64,000 nucleotides of DNA, taken from the NCBI RefSeq assembly GCF_964355755.1, contig NC_092675.1, forward strand, positions 10,741,312 through 10,805,311, read 5' to 3'. The notes beneath the pieces were generated by a model, which was not told the origin of the DNA, did no database searches, and worked only from the letters and a program-made list of their open reading frames with translations. How positions within the stretch are numbered: position 1 is the stretch's first letter; the number at the start of each line of letters is the position of its first letter. Below are positions 14,601-26,600 of this stretch, in pieces. This DNA comes from Antedon mediterranea (Eukaryota > Echinodermata > Crinoidea > Comatulida > Antedonidae). Made by a program: the position numbers and the translations under genes.

Positions 14601-17600
14601 ATCATAATGATATTTTCAATATCACACTGAATTAATTGACTATCTGATCTAGATCATTGGAATTTTACTCTTTCGTCGGTAGCATACGCACATCATCAAA
14701 GGAGGCGTGATTGGTTTGCTAGGCACAATTAATTAATTTGCAAGCTGCTTTGATCTTATAATACATATTGCATTCTAGGCTACGATCGTTTTGGTGTTTG
14801 CTAGCGCGCTAAGAAGTGTCATTTTTGTCAACTAGGTGTCCTACTGATGAGTGTAGGCCTAGTTGTATTTCATCGGAGACTTACCCTGAATGAACGCAAA
14901 AAAATGTTTCTTATCGTGTATGTTTACCGACGGAAAAAGTAGGCTATATGATCGTTTTGCTATTTGCTATCACAATATGAAGTGTCATTTCCGGCAAACT
15001 AGAGGACGTGTCCTACTGATGAGTAGGCCTAGTTTTCTTTTTTCATCAGGGACTTCCCCCTGACGTTTGTGTATTGAATGCAAACAAAATGTTTCTTATC
15101 GTGTGTGTTTACCGGAGGAAAAAGTAGGCTATACAATCGTTCTGCTGTTGCTAGCACGCTATGAAGTGTCATTCAACATGAATTTTACGTGCGAGAGTAC
15201 CATTTCCAGCCATCTATGTTGTCAATTACCAAAAATAGCCTCGCAACATTGTTATGAAAAATCAATTTGCTAATGCAATTAATGAAATCCACAAGATTAT
15301 GCATAAACGAACATCCGTAATGAGTGTTAGTGTGTTAACCGCGGTCCACTTTGTGTTTAATGCATTACACAGAGTAATATAATTTAATAATAATAATGTC
15401 ATTGCAGCTACACCTATGTATTACTATGTAGTATTTTTACCGAACCATAAAATTATGTTGATACAGTATTATGTATATTTGGTGTAAAAATAAAGAGCAA
15501 GTATATTAGCAGCATGGATCTAAGTTTTTGTTATGCATCTAGAATCATGACATATTTGTAATGACACTTGGACCATACTATTTGTGTAGCTTAGATGTCA
15601 TACAAGTACCGCGGCATGGATAGCAAAGACATGTGCAAGAAAGTCCTGCTGATCAGAACTTACTGAGCAGAAGGGCCGGTTTTTATATTCACACATTAGT
15701 AATTCTCTACAGACTTTGGATGCTTCAGGTAGTAACCAGACTGGCCTCAACATAGGACTACTGTAAATTACAGTTCAACCAAAACCTTCGAGTGAAGTCA
15801 AATAATCATTACACCAAATTCGCATACACATTATTGTAGTGACACAGCATTAAGACACAAAAAAAATAAATACTTTTCCGCTGAAATCTTATGTAGGAGA
15901 ATTTTACAGTACAGACACTCTCGGAGTGCCGTTCTAGTTATTAAGAGTTATTGTCTGTAAGAATTAAAGAAATATAAAAAATAGTGGCAGACTAAAAAAA
16001 ATGGATTTCTTTCAAATTTTGCACATGGTTATATATGTGTTGAGAGAAATCAAATATGAAGTATTTTTTATTTCACACATATATTTCCATGGCAACGAGC
16101 AAATTGGTGTTTTTGAATAATTTTTTCTTTTTTTAAGGTTTTTTAAAATTGATATTGGTATTACTTTGATGAACGATATTTTTGTTTTGTTGATTTAATT
16201 ATAAAAAATAATTAGTGCATAATAACAATGCATTGTGTACCGGTTTCATATTTTTTTAAAATTTTGATTTCATACTTTACCATTTATTTAAAAAGGGGTG
16301 TTTTTCAGTTTTTATTAATTGTTAAAAACAACTAAACTTTACTTCACCATAATGCCCAAATCTGGGGCGGATCCAGGGGGGGGGGGGTCCACGGGGTCCG
16401 GACCCCCCCCTAAATTTTAAGGGTGCCCTTTTTTTAGAGGTTCAATATTTTATTCGTGTGACATATTTGTGTGTATATTAGTATGCACAGAGTAGGCTAC
16501 ACTAACCCCAAAAATAAAAGCAAAAATTTATCACAATGCGCGCGATGTTAAGTTACGGCGGCCGATCAAAGAGCATCGTGGTGGTGACGCGTAATGATCT
16601 CTACTTAAACTTCTAAAAATAGATCGTTTCACATACTACAGAGGGCGCATGTAAACTTCAAGATGCCTCGTAAGGAGAGAAAGGGAGAAAGCGCAAACAG
16701 CAAGATTTGGCAGAACAAGCCAAACATTGTGTCAAACTAGCTAGGTGGCTGGTTGTTACATACTAGTAATAATGATGATCAGCTAGATACCTCTGGACCA
16801 CCTATTTTTTTACCCGCCGTCGCTGAAGTCTGTAATAATGATCAGCAAGGCCTAGATACCTCAAGCTCTGGACCACCTACTTTTTTACCCGCCGCCGCCG
16901 ACGAGGTCTGTCTCCTCCTTTACCTCTCTAGGCCCCCCAGACGCACACTGGGTTAACAAATGTATTGTAAATAATGTTAAATGTTCGTGGTGGTAATACA
17001 CTACTTGAAAACTTATAAAGTTTTACCGTATACTTTACGACGGGTATTGTCTGAATTCTTAATTTTGTGTTTATCAAATTAGAAACGGAGAAACTGCTCA
17101 TTTAAATCAAATAAATTCAGTAATCAACATGAAAACAATGTCAAATGATAAAAGATTACATGCATCATCAATTGATAATAATAATGAATTATTATCATTT
17201 ATGACCATATCGGAAGTACGTTCATCTGGGACTTCCCCCGACGTTTGCATTGAACGCAACAAAAAAGATGTATCTATTGTTAGTCGCCGCATCTTAGGCT
17301 TAGGCTATGCTCACTTTGCTGTTTGCTAGCTAGCGCGCTAATAAAGTGTCATTTCCGGCGAACTAGAAAGGTGCCATTTATCATAGATTTTGCGTGCGAG
17401 AGTACCATTTCCGGCCATCTAAGTGTGTCCTGTAACAAAATTCGCTTCGCCACAACCCCCACCATGGGGGGGGGGGGGGGCTGTGGCTCAAATACTCAAT
17501 ATCTGATGTGCCCTTTTTATCGACGGACCCCCCCCCCCCCTCTCAAAAATGTCTGGATCCGCCCCAGCAAAGTGGTGTATTTTTTAAGCTGATTTATTAC

Positions 17601-20600
17601 AAATAGGTAGTTCTAATGTTTAATAAGTGATTTCTAAAATAAAATACTGGGGTTATTTAAAAATCTACAAGCAGTGTTGCCAGAAACATAGGCATTTTTG
17701 TTTAAAAAAACATGGTAAATTATTAAAAACATTTTATTTTCTTTGATTATCTGATTTTAAACCCATTGGTCAGAACAATTGTTAATGTTTTATATAAATC
17801 TAGTTGTGTTGTGTGAAAAAAAAACCAATATTTTTAATTATAGATTCTGTAATTTGCAGTTTTAATGTAATTTTATAGGTTATATCCTCTGGAAATTAAA
17901 TAATATAAATTATCAGATCGTTGTGAATTTTAATCTTTGCAACAGATTACTCCTCTCTTATTTTGAAGCTCCTCTTTAATTTTTGTTACTTCTTCTATTT
18001 GCTAACCTAAGCAGATCCCACATGCCCATCAACTACCACTTCCGACTCCCCACACAACACAACACAACACCCCCCCCCCCCCCCCCACTTTCAAAAGCAT
18101 GTTTGTTCTTCCTATCGAATTAGTGCATTTGGTACGTCCCGTAAGGGGCCACCTCTCGTAAGCGGCTGCGGCCACTCTTTTACTAAAAATTAATTTTTTG
18201 TATGGTAAATTACCTTCCGTAAGCGGCCACCCGAAAAATGTGATACTTAGTGCATGGAGCTATGAATTAGAGGTACATGTTTATTCTAGTTTTTTATATA
18301 TTAGCTTTATTTCAAAGCGGTTTTAAAAACATTTCTGTGAAGAGATGAGAAAACTACACAGATTTTGACCGACCATTTTTCATATGATAAAAGCTTTTAA
18401 AATGTGTCTGAAAATGATAAATAATACTAAACCACCTGATTATAAACAATAATACAATTAGCTGGAAAATTGAGAGGCTCGTTGCGTTAAGAACACTGAA
18501 AAATATCGTGCATAGCCATAATACGTGATTTTGGCCCTTTATCGGCAGAACCTCCCGTAATCGGTCACTTTTCCAGGTCCCGAGGGTGGAAGGATCAACT
18601 GTATTTTAAAAAACAATTATTCTTTGTTACACCTAGAAACAGGTTCTGAGATAACATAAATAATACATTTTGACATAATTTGACCCACAAATGACCCTTT
18701 CACAAGATCAGACTTTTTCTGTGATTTTTGGGATTCAGTAGATACGTAAATTTGGGAAAAATTAGTAAAGCTATGTAATCAATTGTTTGTAGTCATGAAA
18801 CCCCGTAATAACAAAATTGTACTTAGTTACGCATAGAAAGAGTTGCTAAAATACACTATAGGTAAAATGTTGATGTCAATTGACCTCAATGTAAAATGTA
18901 ATTATATTTTTTTCATGAAAACCCCATATTTTATTTATATATAGAAACAGGTTTAAGATAGCACTAAAGGTCAATTTTTTACCTTTATTCAGATTTGTCA
19001 AGACTTTTTTCTGAGATTATTAGGATTCAGTATTTAAAGTCACTTGTATATAAACCAAATGGGGAGGTGCAGCAGCCACTTCAAGACATGAGGCACTTGC
19101 GCTACCTGTTTTACTGAAAAATATACTTGAACTACCATTTACCAAAATCCAGTGTTCTATAAAAAGACGGCAGAAACAAGGCCACGCCAGAGAGGGCGCA
19201 ACATTTGTACTGGTTCCCAGCATGATCTGCGCATGGCCAAAGAGACCGTTCATGGGAAAAATCACGAACGTGTTTTGAAAGTTTATCGCGCATCGCGGGG
19301 TGCATGACGACGATCATCAAGAGTGGTCACAGTTGAATGGTTTTGTCCTAGGCTGGATGTTTCGTGTTCTTCTGCTGATGCGAAAAGGTATTCCGCGATG
19401 GGCATCCAGTATGCTAAAATACCTGCAAAATTTGGCGATAATTCGTGACATTTTGACACGGGTGGGCGGGCTAGGGACTTAAACTACTAATTTCACCCTG
19501 TCATTTCCCACACTTGTGCTACCAACTCTTCATATTTTCCCACACTTGTGCTACCAGGCCCTCGAAAATATACCCGTAAATGCGGCACCTCCCCGTATGG
19601 AAATATTTAAGAGTGACCCCCCCGGGCAGTTACTATAGTAAAATGTTGAACTCATTTGACCTCAAAATGAATGAATTTCCAAGGTCAAGTTTGTCATCAC
19701 TTTATGGCTATGTTCAGACCCATGGCGTTAGACCGTTTTAGCGTACAACGTTACTAGCAAGGTCACGTTACAAACCGCAGAGAAAAAAACGAGGTGTTCA
19801 GACCCATAGCGGCGTACAATTATCGTTACAACGGAAGTACGTCATTCAGGTTGTTTCTAGTTGCATATTCATGTGCTCTTACCCACGTGTTTTCATCATT
19901 ATTTCCACTGTAATAGGCCTAGATCTCAGCCCTACAATTATGACAAAATTTGCCGTAAATAAAACATACCTCAGCATTTATTTAAGAAAAATATAGTAAA
20001 GCCAAATTTCTGTTTCTATTGTTTTTATTTTGTAGTAAAAAACATTTTCCCCAGGCTCTGGGGCAGGCCTCCTAATGAGGAAGAAAAAATTGATTGTGAT
20101 TAGTCTATCCAGTCCAGTCAAAGATATATATTCTTTGGTCCAGTCGGTTGAAAATAACCCTTAACTTGCTATTAATAAAAGGGACACAGCTCCCCTTGTT
20201 TGTTTACTGAATTTTTTAGGAGTTAGGGGGTTTTCAGCATTAAACTTGTCCAGTCTAGTCTGCATTGTATGAATGAGTGACTTGATGTCCCACGCTAGTT
20301 TTTAGCTTGAATGAAATGCGTGAATGGCTCTAGGCCCTAAAAGCGGTTGGGATCGTAGTCCCTATGTTTAAATACAAGGTGCATGTATTTATGTCATTTG
20401 TTAGAAAATATAATGGTAATCAGTTGATAGTAGTTTGTAGCCTTTGTAACAGTTGTATTTGTAGTGTAGTTAGGCCTTATTTATTCTGGCCTTTTTGTTA
20501 TTGAAATCCATCTCATTTTGACGATACAAGATGTCAGCCTAGGTCAAACCTTGTTTCGCGTCATAACAGGAAACGTTCTGATTGGATACATCGTTGACTT

Positions 20601-23600
20601 ACAGTAGCGTCGTACGCTAAAACGGTACTATCAACCGTTTTCTACTACAACGCTACAACCGTTGTACGACGCGTTGTACGCTAATCCCCAACTGTTCAGA
20701 CACACATTCTTTTAGCGTCGTACGCTAAAACGGTCTAACGCCATGGGTCTGAACAGGGCCTATGATTATTAGAATGCAGTAGAAGTCAAATTGAGAAAAA
20801 GTACAATGCAATCAATTCTTTGTATTCATAAAAACGTCATTTTTTTCCCGTTTTTTTTTTAAATTTCTTTCCTTAGTTACACATAGAAATGGTTGCTAAG
20901 GTAAAACTATAGGTGAAAAATTAAATTTGTTGACAATTTTTATGAACTACTGTATATTTCGGTGTATAAGTCGCACCTGTGTATAAGAAGCACCCCCTAA
21001 CTGAGAGTAAAATATCGGTATTTTTTATATCGTCGATGTATAAGACGCACCTTATATTTCATCAAAACAATGTTTTTTTTAAATTGTAATCAATATCATT
21101 GTAATAATATATTTTGTTATATCTACAACGGCGTCCTTTAGTTTTTTCTTACCTAGGCTCGGCCGGGCCCAGCCTCAACAAGTTGTTTCTAGCTTGTTAT
21201 TCATGAGTTTCGCACCCGCAGCGCAACATCGAGTGCATGACCGTGTGTGTAACACGCACGTGTGTGGGCTAGCCTCGCTCGATCATTTCGAGAGGGCGCA
21301 CGTTTTCACGGACAATCATTCGTATTCGATTAGTATCAATGTATCCGAGAAGTGTGTACGCTAGGTCCATGCTATAATCACCTGGAGAATATACTAGTCG
21401 AATACCGTACAAAATGTGGCCGCCAAGAAGGGCTTGTACGGCGGTCGGCGATCGTGCGTATAACTTATAAATAAATACTATTCCAATCGTAAACGTTTAC
21501 AAATGAAATTTTATCGGAGCGCCTAAACAGCTCCATAATAAACAAATCTTTTCATCATAATAATTTAGTATAACATCACGCTAAAATGCCTTGAAAACTA
21601 GGCAGAAGCAGGTTGCCGTTACGTTAGTACACTGTAGCTAGGCCTAGCCTACTCAGGCCTAGCCAACGAGGTGACGATATGTACACTCTGTGTGGTGAGG
21701 CATTTATGTTCGGTGTATAAGACGCACCTTTAATTTAAAGGTCACATTTGCATGTCAAAAGTGCGACTTATACACCGAAATATACGGTATCTTGTAAATT
21801 TTGATAAAACATTAATAGTTGAACTAAAGTGGGGACTTGTCCTGTTTGCGTGTTTTTTTTTTCCAGGACGAACGTGGGCAGAAGACTGAAGTCATGAATA
21901 ATTCATTACCTTAATTATTTTCTACTAGATGGCACGCTCGCTTCGCTCGCGTACCATCTAGGTCGTGCCCACAGATGGTTCTCGAATACACAGTATTTCC
22001 AGCGAGAAAAAAATGGAGATTTCAAATGTACGTACCGCAGGACTATAATACATTGTCGTTTACAGAAACGAATAAATATACACAATGATTTATGTAGTCA
22101 ACCAAAATTAGCACCCTGAGAATTACTTCCGAGAGAGAAACAAAATGAGTCAAATTTTTTTATTTGGACTCATTTAAACAAACCCAATTTGTGTTTTGTA
22201 TGTAACATTAAGGGTTGAGGGATGGTGGAAGAAGATAGGTACAAAGAGGAAACATTTTAAAATATATTCTTATCCACTCAGTAACGAAATATTGTTTTTA
22301 ATGTTTTATAGGCCTATAAATAATATACCACTAAATACAGTAAAACATTTACGATTTAATACGGTACTTTGTTAAAACTCTCACTGTCATAGTCGATTGA
22401 AATAGTAAAGTACATGTAACGATACACCACTACGACGTTTATATATTTTTAAATTAATTAATACAAACGTTGAGAAGCAACTGTCAGTAATAACGTTTAT
22501 TTATTTGTATATTATATGTTTATAATCTAACAGTAGGGCCTACCCACACTCACAGTAATAAAGTTTATTTGTATATATTTTTATATTACATCTAACAGTA
22601 CCAACACTCACAGTAAGAAATTTGCGATTCAAGTTGCGATCAAAAGTGGTTAATACCTTAACAGTATTGTACAGCATTGCAATACTATTTATGTTTATTC
22701 TCCAAGGGGGCCCATAAATCTAAATCTATACCTGTATGGTTAAACCAAATAATTTGGAATGTTCCATTCATCACAAATCAATACATTTGTAAAAACGTAT
22801 ATTAAATGTATCAAAATAGTATTTTTTAAAGAAAATCGGCCTGTCTTCAACATTATGATGCTGTACTCGAACTGTTCAACCGGTTTTCAGCTATTAAAAA
22901 CAATTATCGTAGGAGGAGATAGGAAAATGCGAAGCCTCCTCGCATTTTTGTGGCGGGTATTTTTCAAGATGGACATCCATTAGACAGTGTATACCACGAT
23001 CGGAAAACACCCCTATTTGGGGCAAATCGTTGAACCTAAATTCGTTTTAATCGTCAATAACTAATTATCTAACTTAATTTAATTAGTAAACAGGGTTACA
23101 TCAGGTGGTTAAAATCAGTACCGAAAGTACGAACCAACTTTATATACCATCGAGTAAAAATTCTAGAAATAAGGCGCGATTTACCGAATTTTGCCCTTAC
23201 GTAAATTTATATATAAATTATAAAGAATTGAAAGATAGCTGATCTACTTCCTAAATATACTAAACCTAACCCTCTAAATAATCTCTCTCAACTATTAAAA
23301 AAAATATGTTCATGAAAGAGCTCGAACCGAGGGCTTCAGCGTAATAGGTTAAAGCCTGGACCACTAGACCAAACATTTCGGTTGGCAAACGTTGTTTACA
23401 CTAATTATTTAATCTCTCTGCATTCTTATACAGCGCCCTCTATAATGTTCCCTATTACGTCATAATTAATTATGAATTATTCATGATTTCTGCCCACGTT
23501 CGTCCTGGAAAAAAAAATTACGCGTCCTGTTTTGCATTCTGACCCCTTTTGACCTCAAATGACCTATTTAGAAGTTCAGATTTTTTGGGACGTCTTTCTG

Positions 23601-26600
23601 TATCTCTTTACAAAAAATAGATGTCAAAATTTAAAAAAAAAACCTGGAGGCAATTATTTCAAAGTTTAACATTAGTTTCCATCAACTAATATTTCAATGC
23701 AAAATACTGTTTTTCTGGCAATTAATTGAAATAAACCTGGCAACACATTCTTGTATTTTATCTAAACTATTCGTATGACTCTAGTAGCATTATGACATTA
23801 TATATATTTTATTATTGGATTAGCCATATTTAAATTTTGATTCATGTGTTTTGTTTGTTGTTATTTTGATTGTATTTTTTTGTATTTTCTGTATTTTCCT
23901 GGCAAAACAAAATCTATGTACAAAATTTACCCCAGTTTTTTTTTCGTGATTATTGTTGAAAAACCTATTGACTATCAAATTACAAAACCTCATTGATATA
24001 AAAACACCACTTTGGAAGTTATAGGTACGTTTATGAGGTATACTTTTATAAAAAAAAATATTTTTTAAAAACACCCCTTTTTAAAATAATGGTATCAACC
24101 AAACTCCATTTTGTAAATTTTTTTTTTCTACATTAAATGGAACTCAATACTTGGTTGTTTACACTGATATAAACAAAAACTGTATACTGTAAGTATTTTT
24201 GTTTAAAATAAGTATACAAGTTTGTACTTTTTCATTATAGAAAATCTGTGAAAAATGGCAAAAACATCAACATTTGGGTAATTGACCGTTGTCATGGCAA
24301 CGAAAGCTAAAAATTAAAATGAATGTTGTAGATATGCTTTTTACTCGGGGTACCCGAGTCTAGGACTTACTCATTTTCTCCTCTTCCTCCATCTGGACAC
24401 TATTGAGTAAAAAGTGCGATTTTTAAAGTACTACTCCTCCCTTATTAGTTGTAGTATTGAGCTGGGATTTGGCATGAATATACTACAGGGACATGTCCTA
24501 AAATCTATAGAGCCGGATTGTTAAATTTCAAACCGGATGCAGCCATATGACGTCTCGAAGATGGTACCATATAGCCGTATTTGGTAGGTTATTGATGTGT
24601 ATGTGACGTCACATCCCGTCTTATGACGTCATTACAGCTTCATTTGCTGTACCCCGAGTATCGCAGATTCGTGCTTTTTTGTTAATTAATTTGTTTAATT
24701 AAGAAGCCACAATGTGTGACACACCACACAGCGTAAGGTAGTTATATGCGGCTTCTTGGCGTAGTGGTTATCACGTTTGCTTAACACGCAGAAGGTACCT
24801 GGTTCGAGCCCGGGCGAAACCTTTTTTTTTCTAATTTTATGGTGAAAAGTACTGTATACGCAATATGATAATTATACACAGTATATCTTATTTTTATTAT
24901 TTTTTTAAATAACTATTTTGTGTAATCGGTAATTATCACTTTTACACATGTTTCTTTTGCTTTGTGCTTATTACCATATTTATTCTGTAATGTAAATGGA
25001 TTAACAAACTTTGTGTAACCCACATTTTTAGTGCAAGAGGTTTCGTAGTGTAGTGGTTGTCAAGTCTGCTTAACACGCAGAAGGTCCCGGTTCGAGCCCT
25101 GGCGAAACCTATTTTTCTTTATCTTTATGGTGAAATATACTGTATACGTAATATGATATAGAGTATATCTCGTTTTATTACTCGGGGTACCTGAGTCTAG
25201 GACTCTTTCATCTTTTCCTCTTCTTCTACTATCCAGACACTATTGAGCAAAAAGTGCGATTTATAAAGTACTACTCCTCCCTTATTCGTTGTAGTATTGA
25301 GCTCGGATTTAGCATGAATATACTACAGGGACATGTCCTCAAAGCTATAGAGCCGGATTTTTTAATTTCAAACCGGATGCAGCCATATCACGTCTCGAAG
25401 ATGGTACCGTATAGCCGTATTTGGTAGCGCGGTTATTGATGTGTATGTGACGTTACATCCGGTCTTATGACGTCATTACAGCTTCTTTCACTGTACCCCG
25501 AGTATTGCACATTCGTGCTTGTTATTGAAGTGTCTTCATGGTAAAAATTTGAGAGAAATCCATTTTTTACATCTGCCACCAAATCTTTTTTTACAGACAA
25601 TGGCTCTTAATGCAGTATGTACGTTCATCTGAAGGTTTTGGTTGGACTTATTGACAGTAGGCCTATGTGGAAGCCATCTGGACTCTACTACCTGAAGCAT
25701 TAAAAGTCTGTAGAGAATTACTAAAGTGTGAATGTAAAAAGCTGCCCTTCTGTTTCGAGTTTCGATCAGCAGGACTGTCTTGCACAGGTCTTGCTATCCA
25801 TACTTGTGTAACATCTAGGCTACACAAGCAGTATGATCAAGTCTCATTACAAATATGTCATGATTCTAGATGCATTACGAAAAATTTGATTCATTTTTTA
25901 CACCAAATATACATCAACATAATTTTATAGTTCGGTAAAAATACAAAAAATGCTACATAATTATATAAAACTGGGTGTGGCTACAATGACATTATGATTA
26001 TATAATCAATTTATATAATCATAACATTTAATTTGATGCCACATTTGAAATATGTATGATTTACAAACTTATTTAATACCCTAGTATATATTGTTGTGGC
26101 TTAAATGATATAATTACATTTCTCAGTGGTATTGTATGTCATAAGCTATAATTTGATACCAAACTTTACATATTTATGTAATATATATTTTTTTCAAAAT
26201 TTTCACATAGCTACATAATATATTTAAAATGGGTGTGATCAAAATGACGTCATTAATTAAAATGTTTGGGCACCCCTTCTAGAATTGTTAGTTAGGTCCT
26301 AAAGACGGTTTCTGCCAAGTTTGGTGCTTTTTTCACAAAGTGCACAATATGGCCAAAAATAGGACCTAAGCGACCTATTATATACTATAACCCTACTTAT
26401 TTCCAATGGCATTGAGGCAGAAGTTTCGTGAAATTCTATTTATAAACAAACCTTTGGATTAACTGTGGTAAACATTGAGTTAATCACATTACACAGAGTA
26501 TGAACAAATGACCACAAGAATATGCATCAGTCTGAGATCAAACGTTCCATGTATTTTGCTGACAGAGCACAGACTACCAACAATGTTACAAAATAAACAA

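Larger units (their letters stand above)
15380..17700. repeat. Left arm of a giant intronic inverted repeat
   Basis: Aligns in inverse orientation with 23830-26010. Matching words include ATGCATCTAGAATCATGACA, AGTAATTCTCTACAGACTTT, TGCTTCAGGTAGTA, CCAACCAAAACCTT-type sequence, AAAAAGGGGTGTTTTT and CAAAGTGGTGT. The arm is interrupted by a 1.2-kb transposon (16362-17566) absent from the other arm and by a small fragment at 15800-15942. Similarity looks like roughly 80 percent by eye. Confidence 0.82.
18620..20945. repeat. Degenerate tandem array split by nested transposons
   Basis: Units of roughly 200 bp recur at about 18625, 18825, 18940, 19630 and 20870. Shared words are TTAC.CATAGAAA..GTTGCTAA, TTTGACCTCAA, GACTTTTT.CTG.GATTATTAGGATTCAGTA and TCATGAAAACCCC. 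Elements at 19038-19626 and 19701-20757 interrupt it, and it appears to continue around the 20950-21787 MITE and past 23515. It occupies the loop of the giant palindrome. Confidence 0.65.
23830..26010. repeat. Right arm of the giant intronic inverted repeat
   Basis: Inverse partner of 15380-17700. It was itself interrupted by a roughly 1.17-kb block (24341-25505) holding two MITE copies and two tRNA-like sequences, which the left arm lacks. The outermost matched sequence is AATGTCATTG(T/C)AGC(C/T)ACACC (minus strand, near 25980). Confidence 0.82.

Noticed and set aside
23326-23400. Minus-strand tRNA gene
   Set aside because: A- and B-box-like words are present, but I could not draw a complete cloverleaf with a paired acceptor stem; kept only as a note inside the 21.9-23.5 kb element.
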